From Bremia lactucae (taxonomy: Eukaryota > Oomycota > Peronosporomycetes > Peronosporales > Peronosporaceae): 64,000 nt of DNA. The stretch's first letter is position 1, and each line of letters begins with the position of its first letter. The position numbers were made by a program, and so were the translations under genes. Where the stretch lies: assembly GCF_004359215.1 (NCBI RefSeq), contig NC_090613.1:2538356-2602355 (forward strand), in the 5' to 3' direction. Below the pieces are notes generated by a model. The model did no database searches. It saw only the letters and a list, made by a program, of their open reading frames with translations, and was not told the origin of the DNA. Shown here piece by piece: positions 1 through 10,963 of the stretch.

Positions 1-338
1 AGTACTTCGAGCCCGGTTTGAGCTCGATCTCATGTCGAGTGCCTTTATCCTTAGGCAGCCCACATGAAACTGTTTCAGGGAATACATCCCTAAATTCAAT
101 CAAATCCTTGTATAAAGGATTTGTCTTAAGTGACTCCCAGGATTGAGTAGTATACCTCTCAATCCGAGTCTTCACATCGAGGACACTTTTGTCCATCGAG
201 GAGCTGCTGAGCAACCGTCCGTTCTCTGAAAAAAAAATACCGCTGACCGAATATCGGCTATGTATTCGTCTTCTGTGACGAGTACGCAGATCTGATTGAT
301 CCTACCACTATGCAAATCTCTCAAGAACCGCTTGGGTT
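1..338 (-). pseudogene. A1 element: start of reverse transcriptase (partial, runs off left edge)
   Basis: Reading the minus strand from about 100 down to 1 gives the usual entry into a Ty3/gypsy reverse transcriptase: FPETVSCGLPKDKGTRHEIE followed by LKPGSKY. The catalytic YxDD block lies outside the window. From 330 to about 120 the frame holds the poorly conserved protease-RT spacer. It continues the same minus-strand element whose protease and gag lie at 807-2406. Seen directly: the RT-entry motif. Known: this block precedes RT in gypsy polyproteins. The window edge, not a biological break, ends the element here. Confidence 0.75.
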
Positions 339-1545
339 CTAGGGTTGGTAATGAGTTATCTCCGAAGTTAACTTCGGAGGTGCATACAGATCAAGAGTAG
401 AAGCGCCTACTCTTGATCCCTCATTAGCCAAGACATTTAATGTCTCGGTTTCTTTCTGGGATTTATCCACAGGCTGCCGAAGGATTAATCCCTCGGGATG
501 CTGAAGTCTAGTCACTTCAGCATTAACTATTTGGGGAGATTTCTCCTCAAGTACCTGAAAACTTATTCTCTTAACGTCTTCCGACTGTGATTGCGCTTTC
601 CCAGTCGGGTCCTCTACGGTCGACTCTCTACTCGACCTAGGATCATCGTGTTGTCCATTTTGGACAGCCGATATCTTCCTTAAATGTCGCCTGCTAGGAG
701 TACATTCATGTCTCAACCCACTAGACTTCTTCGAGTGGTGGACCTTCGGCGCTGCCTGTGCATTAGCACAACCGCCGGCAGCTGACTCCACAGGGTGATT
801 TTGTAATCAGACTGTGATCTTGTGCAGTTGTAGTAACGATCGTACCACAAGTGAGGCCATCGCACTCACTCGTAGCACACATGTACACGCTTGTGGACGC
901 TCCAAGACGTTCAGATGACCATCTGATGAACAAGTGGCAGGCATCTTTAAAGACCGATGCTGCCAGCTGATTCTTGGCTCAAATTTTCTAAGCCAAGGTA
1001 AACCTAGGATGACATCAAATTTGTCATCCAAATCCAGTACGATGAAATTATCATCGTACTGTAAATCTTTTAACGTGTAGTGAAATTTCACTACGCGTCT
1101 CATAACTGTTATCGATGTGTCTGTTCGCTAGACGCACCGTCATCCTTGTTGGAGGGATGTCGCGCTCAACATATTTGAGCCTACGACCCTCTAGTGACTG
1201 GCGAAGAATAAAATTATTTGACGCTCCGCAGTCCACTAGGGCTCTAAGTGACAAATCATTTGTCACTTTTAACTTCAAGGTGATGAAGGATACCTCATCA
1301 CCAGGTGTAGAGACACATAATGATTGTGTGTCTGGAGCAACTGTATTCAAGAGATTTGCAAATTCCCTTGAGGTTGCTGGATCAGTAGGGCGTTGCGCCC
1401 CTACTGACCCCGACCGTTTTTTGGCGGTCCACCTCGCTGTTGCAATTTCGCATTTTGTCCCACCCGCGACCGTTGCCCTATTTAGCATTCGGTACAAAAT
1501 TACGTTCAGTATCTTTTGGTACCGGGCGTGGGGCACTACACCCAT
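339..1545 (-). pseudogene. A1 element: aspartic protease and protease-RT linker
   Basis: The minus frame 1545-1051 carries the retropepsin active site as VDCGASNNF, near residue 108. The frame shifts near 1100 and continues at 1103-807 with FDVILGLPWLRKFEP, the conserved block at the end of gypsy proteases. Next comes a 150-codon Ser/Glu-rich linker (791-339) that shows no domain. The protease would cleave the Gag-Pol polyprotein inside the particle. The catalytic Asp is intact, unlike in D1 (33456-33764). The copy is broken by at least one frameshift between the two protease blocks. Plus-strand frames over this stretch look like shadows. Confidence 0.75.
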
Positions 1546-2406
1546 GAGCGTAGTGTCCTAATTTTTGGCAGCGATGGCATTTCTGCAATCGCTTATTGAT
1601 CGAGAAGCGAGGTCTTTTGCTTTCGACGTAAGAGAGGTCCATGGGTTCTGGACCTCCCAGCTCGTGTCGTCTTGGGGGACGATACGATGACGAACTAGCT
1701 TGAGCCTGTCTCAAGCTAAAGTCCTCCTGTTCCGCGACGGATATTGCTTCTTCAAGCGTATCCAGTTCCAAGCGGAACAGGTGGATCTTTACGAAACCAT
1801 CCGTAAGACCTTGCATGAACACCGTAATCAACGTGTGATCATGAACGGGGTTGTTTGTGATACAACTCGCTAAGATTCGTACGTGCTGGGCATAAGCGTG
1901 AACATTATGCTGCCTTGCTTGAATTTCAGAAGCTCTGAACGAGCTCTGAACTCGGCCCTAGGCGGTTCAAACGTCGGTTTGAGCCGGGCTTTATAAAGCC
2001 TCTAGTGACCCAAAGACATATGGGTCGCGCAACTTAAGGCCCAATGCCGAAGGTTTGGCACGACCTGCCAAATTTGATTGAGCGAATGTGACTAGCATTT
2101 GCACATCGACGATGTGACGTGCCTTTTATGGCATCGGCCAGCTCGACAAACCATCTCAAGAGGAAGTCTTCTTCGACTCCCCAATTACTTAGAGATATCA
2201 ATCTTTAGAGTTTCGGGACGACGCGTATGTGTCATCCCAGGTACAGGGGTCTGTACCTCCTGTTGTAACCTCAACAGTTCTGCCTGTTGAGAGCCTTGGT
2301 AATTCAGCAAGGCTACCTTCTCCTTCACCTCGTCAAGTTCATGTAGTATGAACTTGGCGATGGCTGAATCGAGGGTATCTCTGTTTAAACCGGACAGCAT
2401 GGCCAA
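1478..2406 (-). pseudogene. A1 element: Gag with CCHC zinc knuckle
   Basis: Two open pieces (2406-2185 and 1831-1478) are joined by a frame-shifted stretch that still reads as capsid. The first piece is alpha-helical, with a Leu/Gln-rich heptad-like segment. The second contains VFMQGLTDGFVKIHLFR and AISVAEQEDFSLRQA, then the zinc knuckle CHRCQKLGHYAHGC (CX2CX4HX4C). Gag packages element RNA. The same Gag type occurs in D2 (18895-19760) and D1 (33765-34920), so the A and D families share a Gag lineage. It starts about 170 bases inside the 5' LTR, as expected. The frameshifts make this copy non-functional. Confidence 0.8.
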
Positions 2407-2561
2407 TATGGCATCGCTCCCTACGGTCGAACTCGTTCGTTCGACCGCACTCCTTTCTATGTCATTTAGAAAGGAGTAGCTATCACGCGAAACCTGATGC
2501 GTATTTCCATTATCATCAAAATGTCCATGTTAGATTATCGAACTGTGGTCCTTGGACGGAC

Positions 2562-2576
2562 TACAAAGTGCTACCA
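2562..2576 (-). other. Primer binding site of A1
   Basis: Immediately inside the 5' LTR the minus strand reads TGGTAGCACTTTG, two bases after the LTR end CCCGTTACA. A TGG start complementary to a tRNA CCA tail, at this position, is the standard minus-strand primer site. The first eight bases would fit an initiator-Met-like acceptor stem; that tRNA identity is inference. Confidence 0.6.
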
Positions 2577-2578
2577 GG

Positions 2579-3019
2579 TGTAACGGGGTACTACGACTTG
2601 TGCTGTTTCAGTACAAGTCCACTTCGCACTGCTTCAGTTGCGAGTGGTGCCTTACGTTATTCACGTACACTAGTACGTGCAGAGGAAGACTTCTTTTTGA
2701 GACAACTTCCTTAAAGAGGGTTAGATAAAAACTGTATTAATATAATTAAGTTTCTCTTCTTTCTACCTGTTAATGCTAACTTAATTATAAACTAATACTA
2801 AACATGCAATTAAAAACATATCTGCCTTTCTCTCTTTGTTTACGTTTACAGCTGATTAGTCTGCGGGATAAATAGATATAACGGCTTATACCTGTTTGGA
2901 TAAGATTTCCGAGCATTACTATATAAAGTTATATTCTCCAAAATGTTATCTACCTTTTAGATAATATATTAATTAACAACCTTATGTGTTAACTTCATGT
3001 AACGATACACCCCGTAACA
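2579..3019 (-). repeat. LTR-A, 5' LTR of element A1
   Basis: A 441-bp long terminal repeat. On the minus strand it starts TGTTACGGGG and ends CCCCGTTACA, giving short terminal inverted repeats. Related copies are 8378-8820 (same orientation, next to the gap) and 14322-14732 (opposite orientation). Position and polarity fit a 5' LTR: primer binding site and Gag follow on the minus strand. It should hold the element's promoter and polyadenylation signals. TATA-like AT-rich stretches are present, but I could not fix a start site. Confidence 0.75.
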
Positions 3020-4872
3020 ATTACACTTAAAGTCCTAATTATGAGCATTCATCGTGAACAGCATGGCAACAGTTTATGAACCTCGTATGCAATCACAAGC
3101 TTTCGTCTCTATTTGTCAAAAAATTGCAGTTAATTAGCTTCGATTTATAGAATTTTGACCTAGCTGATGCTCCGACAAGACCGCAAATAGATTTTCGTTG
3201 AAGGTATTATACACAACTTCAAATCAATATGCACTACACTATAAAAGAAGCAACTTAAAATAATGCCTGGAAAATGCTCCGGCCATGCCACAATACTTTA
3301 ACAGCTTCCATCAGGGCAATGCAGCAAATGACCAGCGGACTTACTGTGGCAAGTACCGGTGCAGATATAGGCATTACAAATGAAGACAAGTATGGCAACC
3401 TCTAGACAGGTGGTAAAGCCAACGCAGCCGCGTAGCAATAGCTCATATAAAATTAAAACGGTATTTATTGGAGGCGAACAATGCAAATGGCCGATTTCTC
3501 TCATCACTGTTGCGGTCGAAGGCATCGGATCGCTAACTGCCTCACAAGAATCCGCGAGTATGTGGAGCAGCATAGATCGCAGCGAGTAAATATCGTGAAA
3601 GTTATTACATCTTTGGTGATTTTATTGTCTCGGTAGGAGGCAGTATTTAAATGCGCTTGGTCGGGTCGGGGTAACGCAATCTCGGGCAAGCTCCAAGATT
3701 ATTTGCGGAACTACAAACGATTTCTCGGTACGAGCATCCAGCAGACAACAGCTATCAAATCTGGCGACATTGTGATGTCAATGCAGACTTCACGAAAGAA
3801 AATTCTACTTTCCTTGGTATGTGACAATTCGAAGTTTTTTGTGCATCGTGTAAAATAAGGAATCGGAGCCAGGACGTTCGAAAGCGACGGCTGCTTCGCG
3901 AAAGATGGGTCTTGGGTGGCTAGGTTTCATGTAGGCATATACTATTCAAGTTTTGTATGACGCCCAACAAAGTGGACGAGACTATCGTGATAAGCTGATT
4001 GGGATGGTAAAGGGTCTATTTGGCCCCTTCGACTTGGTCAAACCCATGGCAGTCTCGACGCGGGCATTGTCAAAAATAGCTTGGTATGTGTATAGACATT
4101 ACGTCACTTAAACAGCGGGAGGTGTGTGATGGATGCTCACTTGGCAAGAAAACACGAGATAGTTTCACCATTTAGCCACTGAGCCCTGCAAAGCAGCTGC
4201 TGGAATTCATTTACTAAGATGTGTGTGGCCTCAAGAAAATTTCATAGCTGAGTGGAAAGCACTGCTTTGTCACGTGCAACCAGGATATTGTGCAAAAGAC
4301 ACACCAGCAACACCCAAGTTGAAAGTTGCTGAAGGATAAACGGGATTAAGGTGGAGCATGCGCACTGCATGATAGGGCACGCATGAATGTCAAAGGCGTA
4401 CTGGGGAGACGCAGTCATGACTGCTATCCTCCTCCACATTTGTTGACCCACATGTTCAGTCAGCCATTACAATTTACCGCACTAAGGTCGATGCTTCGAA
4501 TGTACGCTGCCGTTTAATCTGCTATTTAAATCATCAGAAAGCCTATCAATCCGAAAAGCTCGAGAATTGTCGAGCCGAGACGCTCAATTTATAAAGAACG
4601 TTTCTTGCAACTGAATACGCTACTATGTCAACAAGTCTCTGCGTTGAAGACGAATAGGCGATAAATCAAGAGTCACACCAAGACGAGAAGGAACTTATCG
4701 AGATGAAAACAAATTTCTGGCAGAAAGAAATACGTTAGCGGGCGTAGTCGCTGGAGAAAGCAACGATAACATCAAGTCCAAGCGGTCCGCGTCGTGAAAG
4801 AGCCATTCAGGCCTTGGCTAGATGTCAGCATTAGCTTAAGAAAATACGACCTTTAAAACGGCTAGCGTCATG
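3020..4872 (+). pseudogene. Ty1/copia retroelement relic (left copy)
   Basis: The stretch has no long frame, but near 4083-4240 the plus strand reads VCDGCSLGKKTRDSF, then a stop, then KQLLEFIY and, after another stop, DVCGLKK. This is the GAG-pre-integrase to integrase junction of Ty1/copia elements (a C-x2-C knuckle, GK-x-TR-x-x-F, then LE-x-IH-x-DVCG). Weaker upstream similarity (RDKLIGMVKGLF, about 3995) fits the same domain. No copia LTR or reverse transcriptase is visible. The ORFs at 3298-3589 on either strand look like chance frames. An old copy full of stops, repeated at 8821-10673. Confidence 0.6.
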
Positions 4873-4880
4873 TGTAACGG

Positions 4881-5162
4881 TGTAGCGGAGCTACCTCACT
4901 CCTAAAGTCAGAGGAAGACTTCCAGACTCAGAGAGTCACTTAGTTCTATTGAACTAATGAGTTTAACAACTCACGGAGTCGTACAAGCTATTAAAGCTTA
5001 AGGAATCCTGGTTCAAGGGATTCAGGGGCTCGTAGAACTAAGTGGAAACTAGTGCCTAAGAGGATATACCTTAGAAAGGCTTCTATCTCTTACAGATCAA
5101 TGCGCAAGCCTTAGAAAGGCACTTAACGCTTTAAGATCAAAAGAAGAACTGCACTTTATTTA
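4881..5162 (-). repeat. LTR-B fragment, truncated 3' LTR of B1 (left copy)
   Basis: It matches the complete LTR-B at 13839-14321 from the end TGTAGCGGAGC (plus-strand reading) up to CTTTATTTA, then changes abruptly into integrase sequence of the same element. About 200 bases of the 5' side of this LTR are therefore missing, together with most of the integrase. The five bases before it (4876-4880) are AACGG, the left target-site duplication. Its full context is at 10682-10963. Confidence 0.75.
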
Positions 5163-6205
5163 ATTTCTTTTCTCTACCGAGATGACCACCAATGACAGTG
5201 TCGTGTGCTTCATAGAGGATTCGGTATTTCAATTCTCATCATGAGGAACAACGACTCGCGGAGGTCCGCGATGTCTGTGCAATAAAGCAACATGTTGTAA
5301 TCGATATAAAATCGATGTAACCTTGCACGCAAACGTGCCGGTAATTTAATACCTGAATCCAAGTTCTTTAAAGCTCGTAGCAGAGCTACACACTGTTTAT
5401 CCTTGGCGTAAGCCGAACGGATTAATGCAGGAATAGGTGACGAGATAGTCGTTAAATGAGAAAGCTCATAATCCGGCCTGGGTGATAACGCATCGGCCAA
5501 AGCATTTTGCTTTCCGGGTTTATACTTCACCTCGAAGTAGTATTCCGCAAGAAAGGATAGCCATCGGACCATTCTCTTTGAGAGATGGGGCGATTTAGTC
5601 GCCGTGCGTAATGACGCGTGATCTGTATAAATCACAAACGGCTTAGAGCCGAGCAGATGAACTCTAAATTTGACGAGAGCATACTCCATAGCAAGTAACT
5701 CTTTGTCATGAACTGGGTAGTTCTTTACCGCAGCTTTAAGCTGTCTAGACTTGAACGCAATAACGCGTTTATGCTCATCGACATCTGTTTGTAACAGAGC
5801 ACTGCCAATGGCAAAATCTGATCCATCACAGACGACACTGAAAGGCCAGTTTGGGTTCGGCATGGCCAAAATCGGGGCATGGATAAGAAAGACTACTCTT
5901 GACTGCTCGAAAAGCATTATTTTCGGTGCTAGTCCAGCACCATTCTGTTTCCTTTTTAAGAAGACTAGATAATGGCCTAGCCATTTCAGCGTAATTTTCC
6001 CTATATTTGTGTTAATAATTGGCGAGACCCAACCACTTACGCAAATCCTTAAGTTTTTTGGAACCGGCCAATCTACTATGGCTTTTACCTTAGCGGGATC
6101 CGCTCTAAGGCCTCGCTTTCCAATGAAGCATCCTAAAATAGGAATTTCGTCTGCGCCAAAATTGCATTTAGATGCATTGCAAACAGTTTGTTTGTGCGCG
6201 TGCAC
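5163..6205 (-). pseudogene. B1 element: RNase H and integrase start (left copy)
   Basis: The open frame 6205-5210 (331 codons) covers the end of RT and RNase H. FSVVCDGSDFAIGSALLQ, HDKELLAMEYAL and FVIYTDHASLRT supply the D-E-D residues, and YKPGKQNALADALSPRPDYE closes the domain. Past the frame's last stop, ILYEAHDTVIGGHLGREK starts the integrase zinc-binding domain, but the sequence then passes directly into LTR-B at 5162, so the integrase catalytic core is absent. The element cannot integrate on its own. Identical to 10964-12006. Confidence 0.8.
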
Positions 6206-6833
6206 TCGAGCACTGCTCGCAAATGGTGTAAATGATTTTCCATATCCGATCGACCCTGCTCCGCACGACTATGGACAAAAATGTCATCGAAATAAGTATG
6301 TGCATAACCTCGATGAGGCCGAAACGGTTGCGTCACTAGACGATTAAATGTTGCCGGGGCGTTGGAAAGCCCTTGTGGCATAACCAGCCACTCCCATAAC
6401 ATGCCGCTTGGGGTGCTAACCGCTGTAAGCGGGATATCGCTAGCTCGCATGATCAATTAATAGTTACCATCGAGTAAGTACAATGCACTGTAAATTGTAC
6501 ATCCCACCATATTATTTTGAAGAACATCCTTTCTAGGAATAAGGGTTTGAGCTGGTATAGTGACAGCATTAAGCTTATTATAAGCATGTACAATGCGCCG
6601 TTTACCATTTGGCTTTTTGACACAAAATGTCGGTGTCGAATGAGGAGATTTGCTCTCTCGTACCATTCCAGCCTCGTGCTTAGCACGGAAGAAATCATCA
6701 ATGACGTCACACTGCTCCCTTGGTCTAGGCCAGTGTTTTGTGACACAGTATTTGGTTCCCGGAACCAAGTCAATTTCATGACGAACACCTCTATTCGGAA
6801 GTAACACATATGGTGGATTATTTCATACCACAT
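6133..6833 (-). pseudogene. B1 element: reverse transcriptase (left copy)
   Basis: Two minus frames make up the RT: 6807-6457 (HEIDLVPGTKYCVTKHWPRP, VIDDFFRAKHEAGMVRESKS, KPNGKRRIVHAYNKLN) and 6456-6133 (STPSGMLWEWLVMPQGLSNA, then the catalytic box TYFDDIFVHSRAE). They are separated by a stop or frame change at 6456, just after DGNY, the expected DLxDGYxQ region. The polymerase aspartates are intact. A 126-codon frame at 6833-6453 overlaps in another register and is a shadow. Confidence 0.8.
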
Positions 6834-7391
6834 CTTGGAATTTCTTGATTAAGGAATAAATTGGATCCGTAGTATCCTTAAGGATCGATGACCCACTCCG
6901 CGCACTAAGTGCATTTTTTGTGTCATCCAGGACAGCTTCGTCTAGAAGTGACGATGAGTTTAACTCAACCATAGGTCGAATGACCACCAGTCTAGATAAG
7001 TCACCAGCTTTTAAGGCTCGACTGCACTCATCAATAGACATTTCGTCTAGCTCTAAAAGAGCATATAACGAAGGGATTGCCGCAAGGCTAACTCCCCCCT
7101 CAATGTTACCGATTACGCCATTTACAAGCGTATGTACTTGCTCACTCGTATCACTTTGGGAGGGTATACACGCTTCGTGTCCATCCTGTCTAAAAGTGGA
7201 GACAATACGCCTCTTAGAGGCCGGGACATTCACGTCCCCGGGTTTTCCAGCCTGTATTGGTTCTATACAAGACATGGTGTCTAATTTGACATCCGACAAG
7301 GAGTTAGGTAACTCAACTTCCTTATCCAGCGAACGTTTACGTGTCGCTTCACGTGCATTAGGAGGGTTTGACCCAAAATGCCCTGGCGAAC
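6823..7391 (-). pseudogene. B1 element: protease-RT linker (left copy, cut by gap)
   Basis: An open minus frame of at least 158 codons ends near 6823. It is rich in Ser, Asp and Leu and includes [20 protein letters not shown] and [20 protein letters not shown]. The same blocks occur in B2 (42578-42823), so they are conserved in the B-family linker between protease and RT. No domain is recognised. The N run at 7392 cuts its upstream part; the intact version is 12624-13511. Confidence 0.65.
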
Positions 7392-8343
7392 NNNNNNNNN
7401 NNNNNNNNNNNNNNNNNNNNNNNNNNNNNNNNNNNNNNNNNNNNNNNNNNNNNNNNNNNNNNNNNNNNNNNNNNNNNNNNNNNNNNNNNNNNNNNNNNNN
7501 NNNNNNNNNNNNNNNNNNNNNNNNNNNNNNNNNNNNNNNNNNNNNNNNNNNNNNNNNNNNNNNNNNNNNNNNNNNNNNNNNNNNNNNNNNNNNNNNNNNN
7601 NNNNNNNNNNNNNNNNNNNNNNNNNNNNNNNNNNNNNNNNNNNNNNNNNNNNNNNNNNNNNNNNNNNNNNNNNNNNNNNNNNNNNNNNNNNNNNNNNNNN
7701 NNNNNNNNNNNNNNNNNNNNNNNNNNNNNNNNNNNNNNNNNNNNNNNNNNNNNNNNNNNNNNNNNNNNNNNNNNNNNNNNNNNNNNNNNNNNNNNNNNNN
7801 NNNNNNNNNNNNNNNNNNNNNNNNNNNNNNNNNNNNNNNNNNNNNNNNNNNNNNNNNNNNNNNNNNNNNNNNNNNNNNNNNNNNNNNNNNNNNNNNNNNN
7901 NNNNNNNNNNNNNNNNNNNNNNNNNNNNNNNNNNNNNNNNNNNNNNNNNNNNNNNNNNNNNNNNNNNNNNNNNNNNNNNNNNNNNNNNNNNNNNNNNNNN
8001 NNNNNNNNNNNNNNNNNNNNNNNNNNNNNNNNNNNNNNNNNNNNNNNNNNNNNNNNNNNNNNNNNNNNNNNNNNNNNNNNNNNNNNNNNNNNNNNNNNNN
8101 NNNNNNNNNNNNNNNNNNNNNNNNNNNNNNNNNNNNNNNNNNNNNNNNNNNNNNNNNNNNNNNNNNNNNNNNNNNNNNNNNNNNNNNNNNNNNNNNNNNN
8201 NNNNNNNNNNNNNNNNNNNNNNNNNNNNNNNNNNNNNNNNNNNNNNNNNNNNNNNNNNNNNNNNNNNNNNNNNNNNNNNNNNNNNNNNNNNNNNNNNNNN
8301 NNNNNNNNNNNNNNNNNNNNNNNNNNNNNNNNNNNNNNNNNNN
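7392..8343. other. Assembly gap (952 N)
   Basis: An uninterrupted run of N. Frames that cross it on the plus strand are artefacts. Because both flanks belong to the same 4.85-kb sequence, the true gap may be absent or negative. Confidence 0.98.
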
Positions 8344-8377
8344 GTGGTCCTTGGACGGACTACAAAGTGCTACCAGG

Positions 8378-8820
8378 TGTAACGGGGTACTACTGACTTG
8401 TGCTGCTTCAGTACAAGTCCACTTCGCACTGCTTCAGTTGCGAGTGGTGCCTTACGTTATTTCACGTACACTAGTACGTGCAGAGGAAGACTTCTTTTTG
8501 AGACAACTTCCTTAAAGAGGGTTAGATAAAAACTGTATTAATATAATTAAGTTTCTCTTCTTTCTACCTGTTAATGCTAACTTAATTATAAACTAATACT
8601 AAACATGCAATTAAAAACATATCTGCCTTTCTCTCTTTGTTTACGTTTACAGCTGATTAGTCTGCGGGATAAATAGATATAACGGCTTATACCTGTTTGG
8701 ATAAGATTTCCGAGCATTACTATATAAAGTTATATTCTCCAAAATGTTATCTACCTTTTAGATAATATATTAATTAACAACCTTATGTGTTAACTTCATG
8801 TAACGATACACCCCGTAACA
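8378..8820 (-). repeat. LTR-A (right copy)
   Basis: It is the 443-bp counterpart of 2579-3019, with two extra bases from the 1-base indels near 8393 and 8461. Only 34 bases of element A1 (the primer-site region) precede it before the gap. On the minus strand it runs TGTTACGGGG to CCCGTTACA. Confidence 0.75.
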
Positions 8821-10673
8821 ATTACACTTAAAGTCCTAATTATGAGCATTCATCGTGAACAGCATGGCAACAGTTTATGAACCTCGTATGCAATCACAAG
8901 CTTTCGTCTCTATTTGTCAAAAAATTGCAGTTAATTAGCTTCGATTTATAGAATTTTGACCTAGCTGATGCTCCGACAAGACCGCAAATAGATTTTCGTT
9001 GAAGGTATTATACACAACTTCAAATCAATATGCACTACACTATAAAAGAAGCAACTTAAAATAATGCCTGGAAAATGCTCCGGCCATGCCACAATACTTT
9101 AACAGCTTCCATCAGGGCAATGCAGCAAATGACCAGCGGACTTACTGTGGCAAGTACCGGTGCAGATATAGGCATTACAAATGAAGACAAGTATGGCAAC
9201 CTCTAGACAGGTGGTAAAGCCAACGCAGCCGCGTAGCAATAGCTCATATAAAATTAAAACGGTATTTATTGGAGGCGAACAATGCAAATGGCCGATTTCT
9301 CTCATCACTGTTGCGGTCGAAGGCATCGGATCGCTAACTGCCTCACAAGAATCCGCGAGTATGTGGAGCAGCATAGATCGCAGCGAGTAAATATCGTGAA
9401 AGTTATTACATCTTTGGTGATTTTATTGTCTCGGTAGGAGGCAGTATTTAAATGCGCTTGGTCGGGTCGGGGTAACGCAATCTCGGGCAAGCTCCAAGAT
9501 TATTTGCGGAACTACAAACGATTTCTCGGTACGAGCATCCAGCAGACAACAGCTATCAAATCTGGCGACATTGTGATGTCAATGCAGACTTCACGAAAGA
9601 AAATTCTACTTTCCTTGGTATGTGACAATTCGAAGTTTTTTGTGCATCGTGTAAAATAAGGAATCGGAGCCAGGACGTTCGAAAGCGACGGCTGCTTCGC
9701 GAAAGATGGGTCTTGGGTGGCTAGGTTTCATGTAGGCATATACTATTCAAGTTTTGTATGACGCCCAACAAAGTGGACGAGACTATCGTGATAAGCTGAT
9801 TGGGATGGTAAAGGGTCTATTTGGCCCCTTCGACTTGGTCAAACCCATGGCAGTCTCGACGCGGGCATTGTCAAAAATAGCTTGGTATGTGTATAGACAT
9901 TACGTCACTTAAACAGCGGGAGGTGTGTGATGGATGCTCACTTGGCAAGAAAACACGAGATAGTTTCACCATTTAGCCACTGAGCCCTGCAAAGCAGCTG
10001 CTGGAATTCATTTACTAAGATGTGTGTGGCCTCAAGAAAATTTCATAGCTGAGTGGAAAGCACTGCTTTGTCACGTGCAACCAGGATATTGTGCAAAAGA
10101 CACACCAGCAACACCCAAGTTGAAAGTTGCTGAAGGATAAACGGGATTAAGGTGGAGCATGCGCACTGCATGATAGGGCACGCATGAATGTCAAAGGCGT
10201 ACTGGGGAGACGCAGTCATGACTGCTATCCTCCTCCACATTTGTTGACCCACATGTTCAGTCAGCCATTACAATTTACCGCACTAAGGTCGATGCTTCGA
10301 ATGTACGCTGCCATTTAATCTGCTATTTAAATCATCAGAAAGCCTATCAATCCGAAAAGCTCGAGAATTGTCGAGCCGAGACGCTCAATTTATAAAGAAC
10401 GTTTCTTGCAACTGAATACGCTACTATGTCAACAAGTCTCTGCGTTGAAGACGAATAGGCGATAAATCAAGAGTCACACCAAGACGAGAAGGAACTTATC
10501 GAGATGAAAACAAATTTCTGGCAGAAAGAAATACGTTAGCGGGCGTAGTCGCTGGAGAAAGCAACGATAACATCAAGTCCAAGCGGTCCGCGTCGTGAAA
10601 GAGCCATTCAGGCCTTGGCTAGATGTCAGCATTAGCTTAAGAAAATACGACCTTTAAAACGGCTAGCGTCATG
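8821..10673 (+). pseudogene. Ty1/copia retroelement relic (right copy)
   Basis: Same sequence as 3020-4872, with one difference seen (A at 10312 for G at 4511). The copia signature VCDGCSLGKKTRDSF lies near 9894-9938. In this copy both neighbours are LTR-A copies in opposite orientation (8378-8820 and the interrupted one starting at 10674), so the relic sits between two inverted gypsy LTRs. Confidence 0.6.
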
Positions 10674-10681
10674 TGTAACGG

Positions 10682-10963
10682 TGTAGCGGAGCTACCTCAC
10701 TCCTAAAGTCAGAGGAAGACTTCCAGACTCAGAGAGTCACTTAGTTCTATTGAACTAATGAGTTTAACAACTCACGGAGTCGTACAAGCTATTAAAGCTT
10801 AAGGAATCCTGGTTCAAGGGATTCAGGGGCTCGTAGAACTAAGTGGAAACTAGTGCCTAAGAGGATATACCTTAGAAAGGCTTCTATCTCTTACAGATCA
10901 ATGCGCAAGCCTTAGAAAGGCACTTAACGCTTTAAGATCAAAAGAAGAACTGCACTTTATTTA
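10682..10963 (-). repeat. LTR-B fragment, truncated 3' LTR of B1
   Basis: Left terminus of element B1, preceded by the target-site copy AACGG at 10677-10681. It keeps the last 282 bases of LTR-B and lacks the first part. The junction at 10963 fuses the LTR interior to the integrase start. Together with the complete LTR at 13839-14321 it delimits a 3640-bp internally deleted element. Confidence 0.8.

Larger units (their letters stand above)
2545..7391. repeat. Near-identical direct repeat, left copy (partner 8344-13192)
   Basis: This segment recurs at 8344-13192, offset 5799-5801. By eye there are about eight differences. Three lie within 100 bases of the repeat start (two 1-base indels and one T/C change near 2592-2660). 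One is at 4511/10312 (G/A). Four lie in the last 150 bases (near 7250, 7304, 7365 and 7376). The left copy stops at the base before the N run and the right copy starts at the base after it. That is the signature of two overlapping contig ends placed in tandem, more than of a biological duplication. Confidence 0.9.

Noticed and set aside
1115..1561. Plus-strand frame of 148 codons
   Set aside because: It lies opposite the A1 protease, whose motif VDCGASNNF is clear on the minus strand. Similar shadows: 5751-5972, 6009-6347, 30413-30844, 22665-23009 and 39967-40359.
3298..3589. Overlapping plus and minus frames (91 and 69 codons) in the copia relic
   Set aside because: No motif in either. The recognisable copia signal lies elsewhere in the relic and in a frame with stops, so these are chance frames. 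The same applies to 9099-9390.
6920..8515. Plus-strand frame of 531 codons, and shorter ones, across 7368-8396
   Set aside because: They exist only because the N run has no stop codons; the real flanking frames are on the minus strand.
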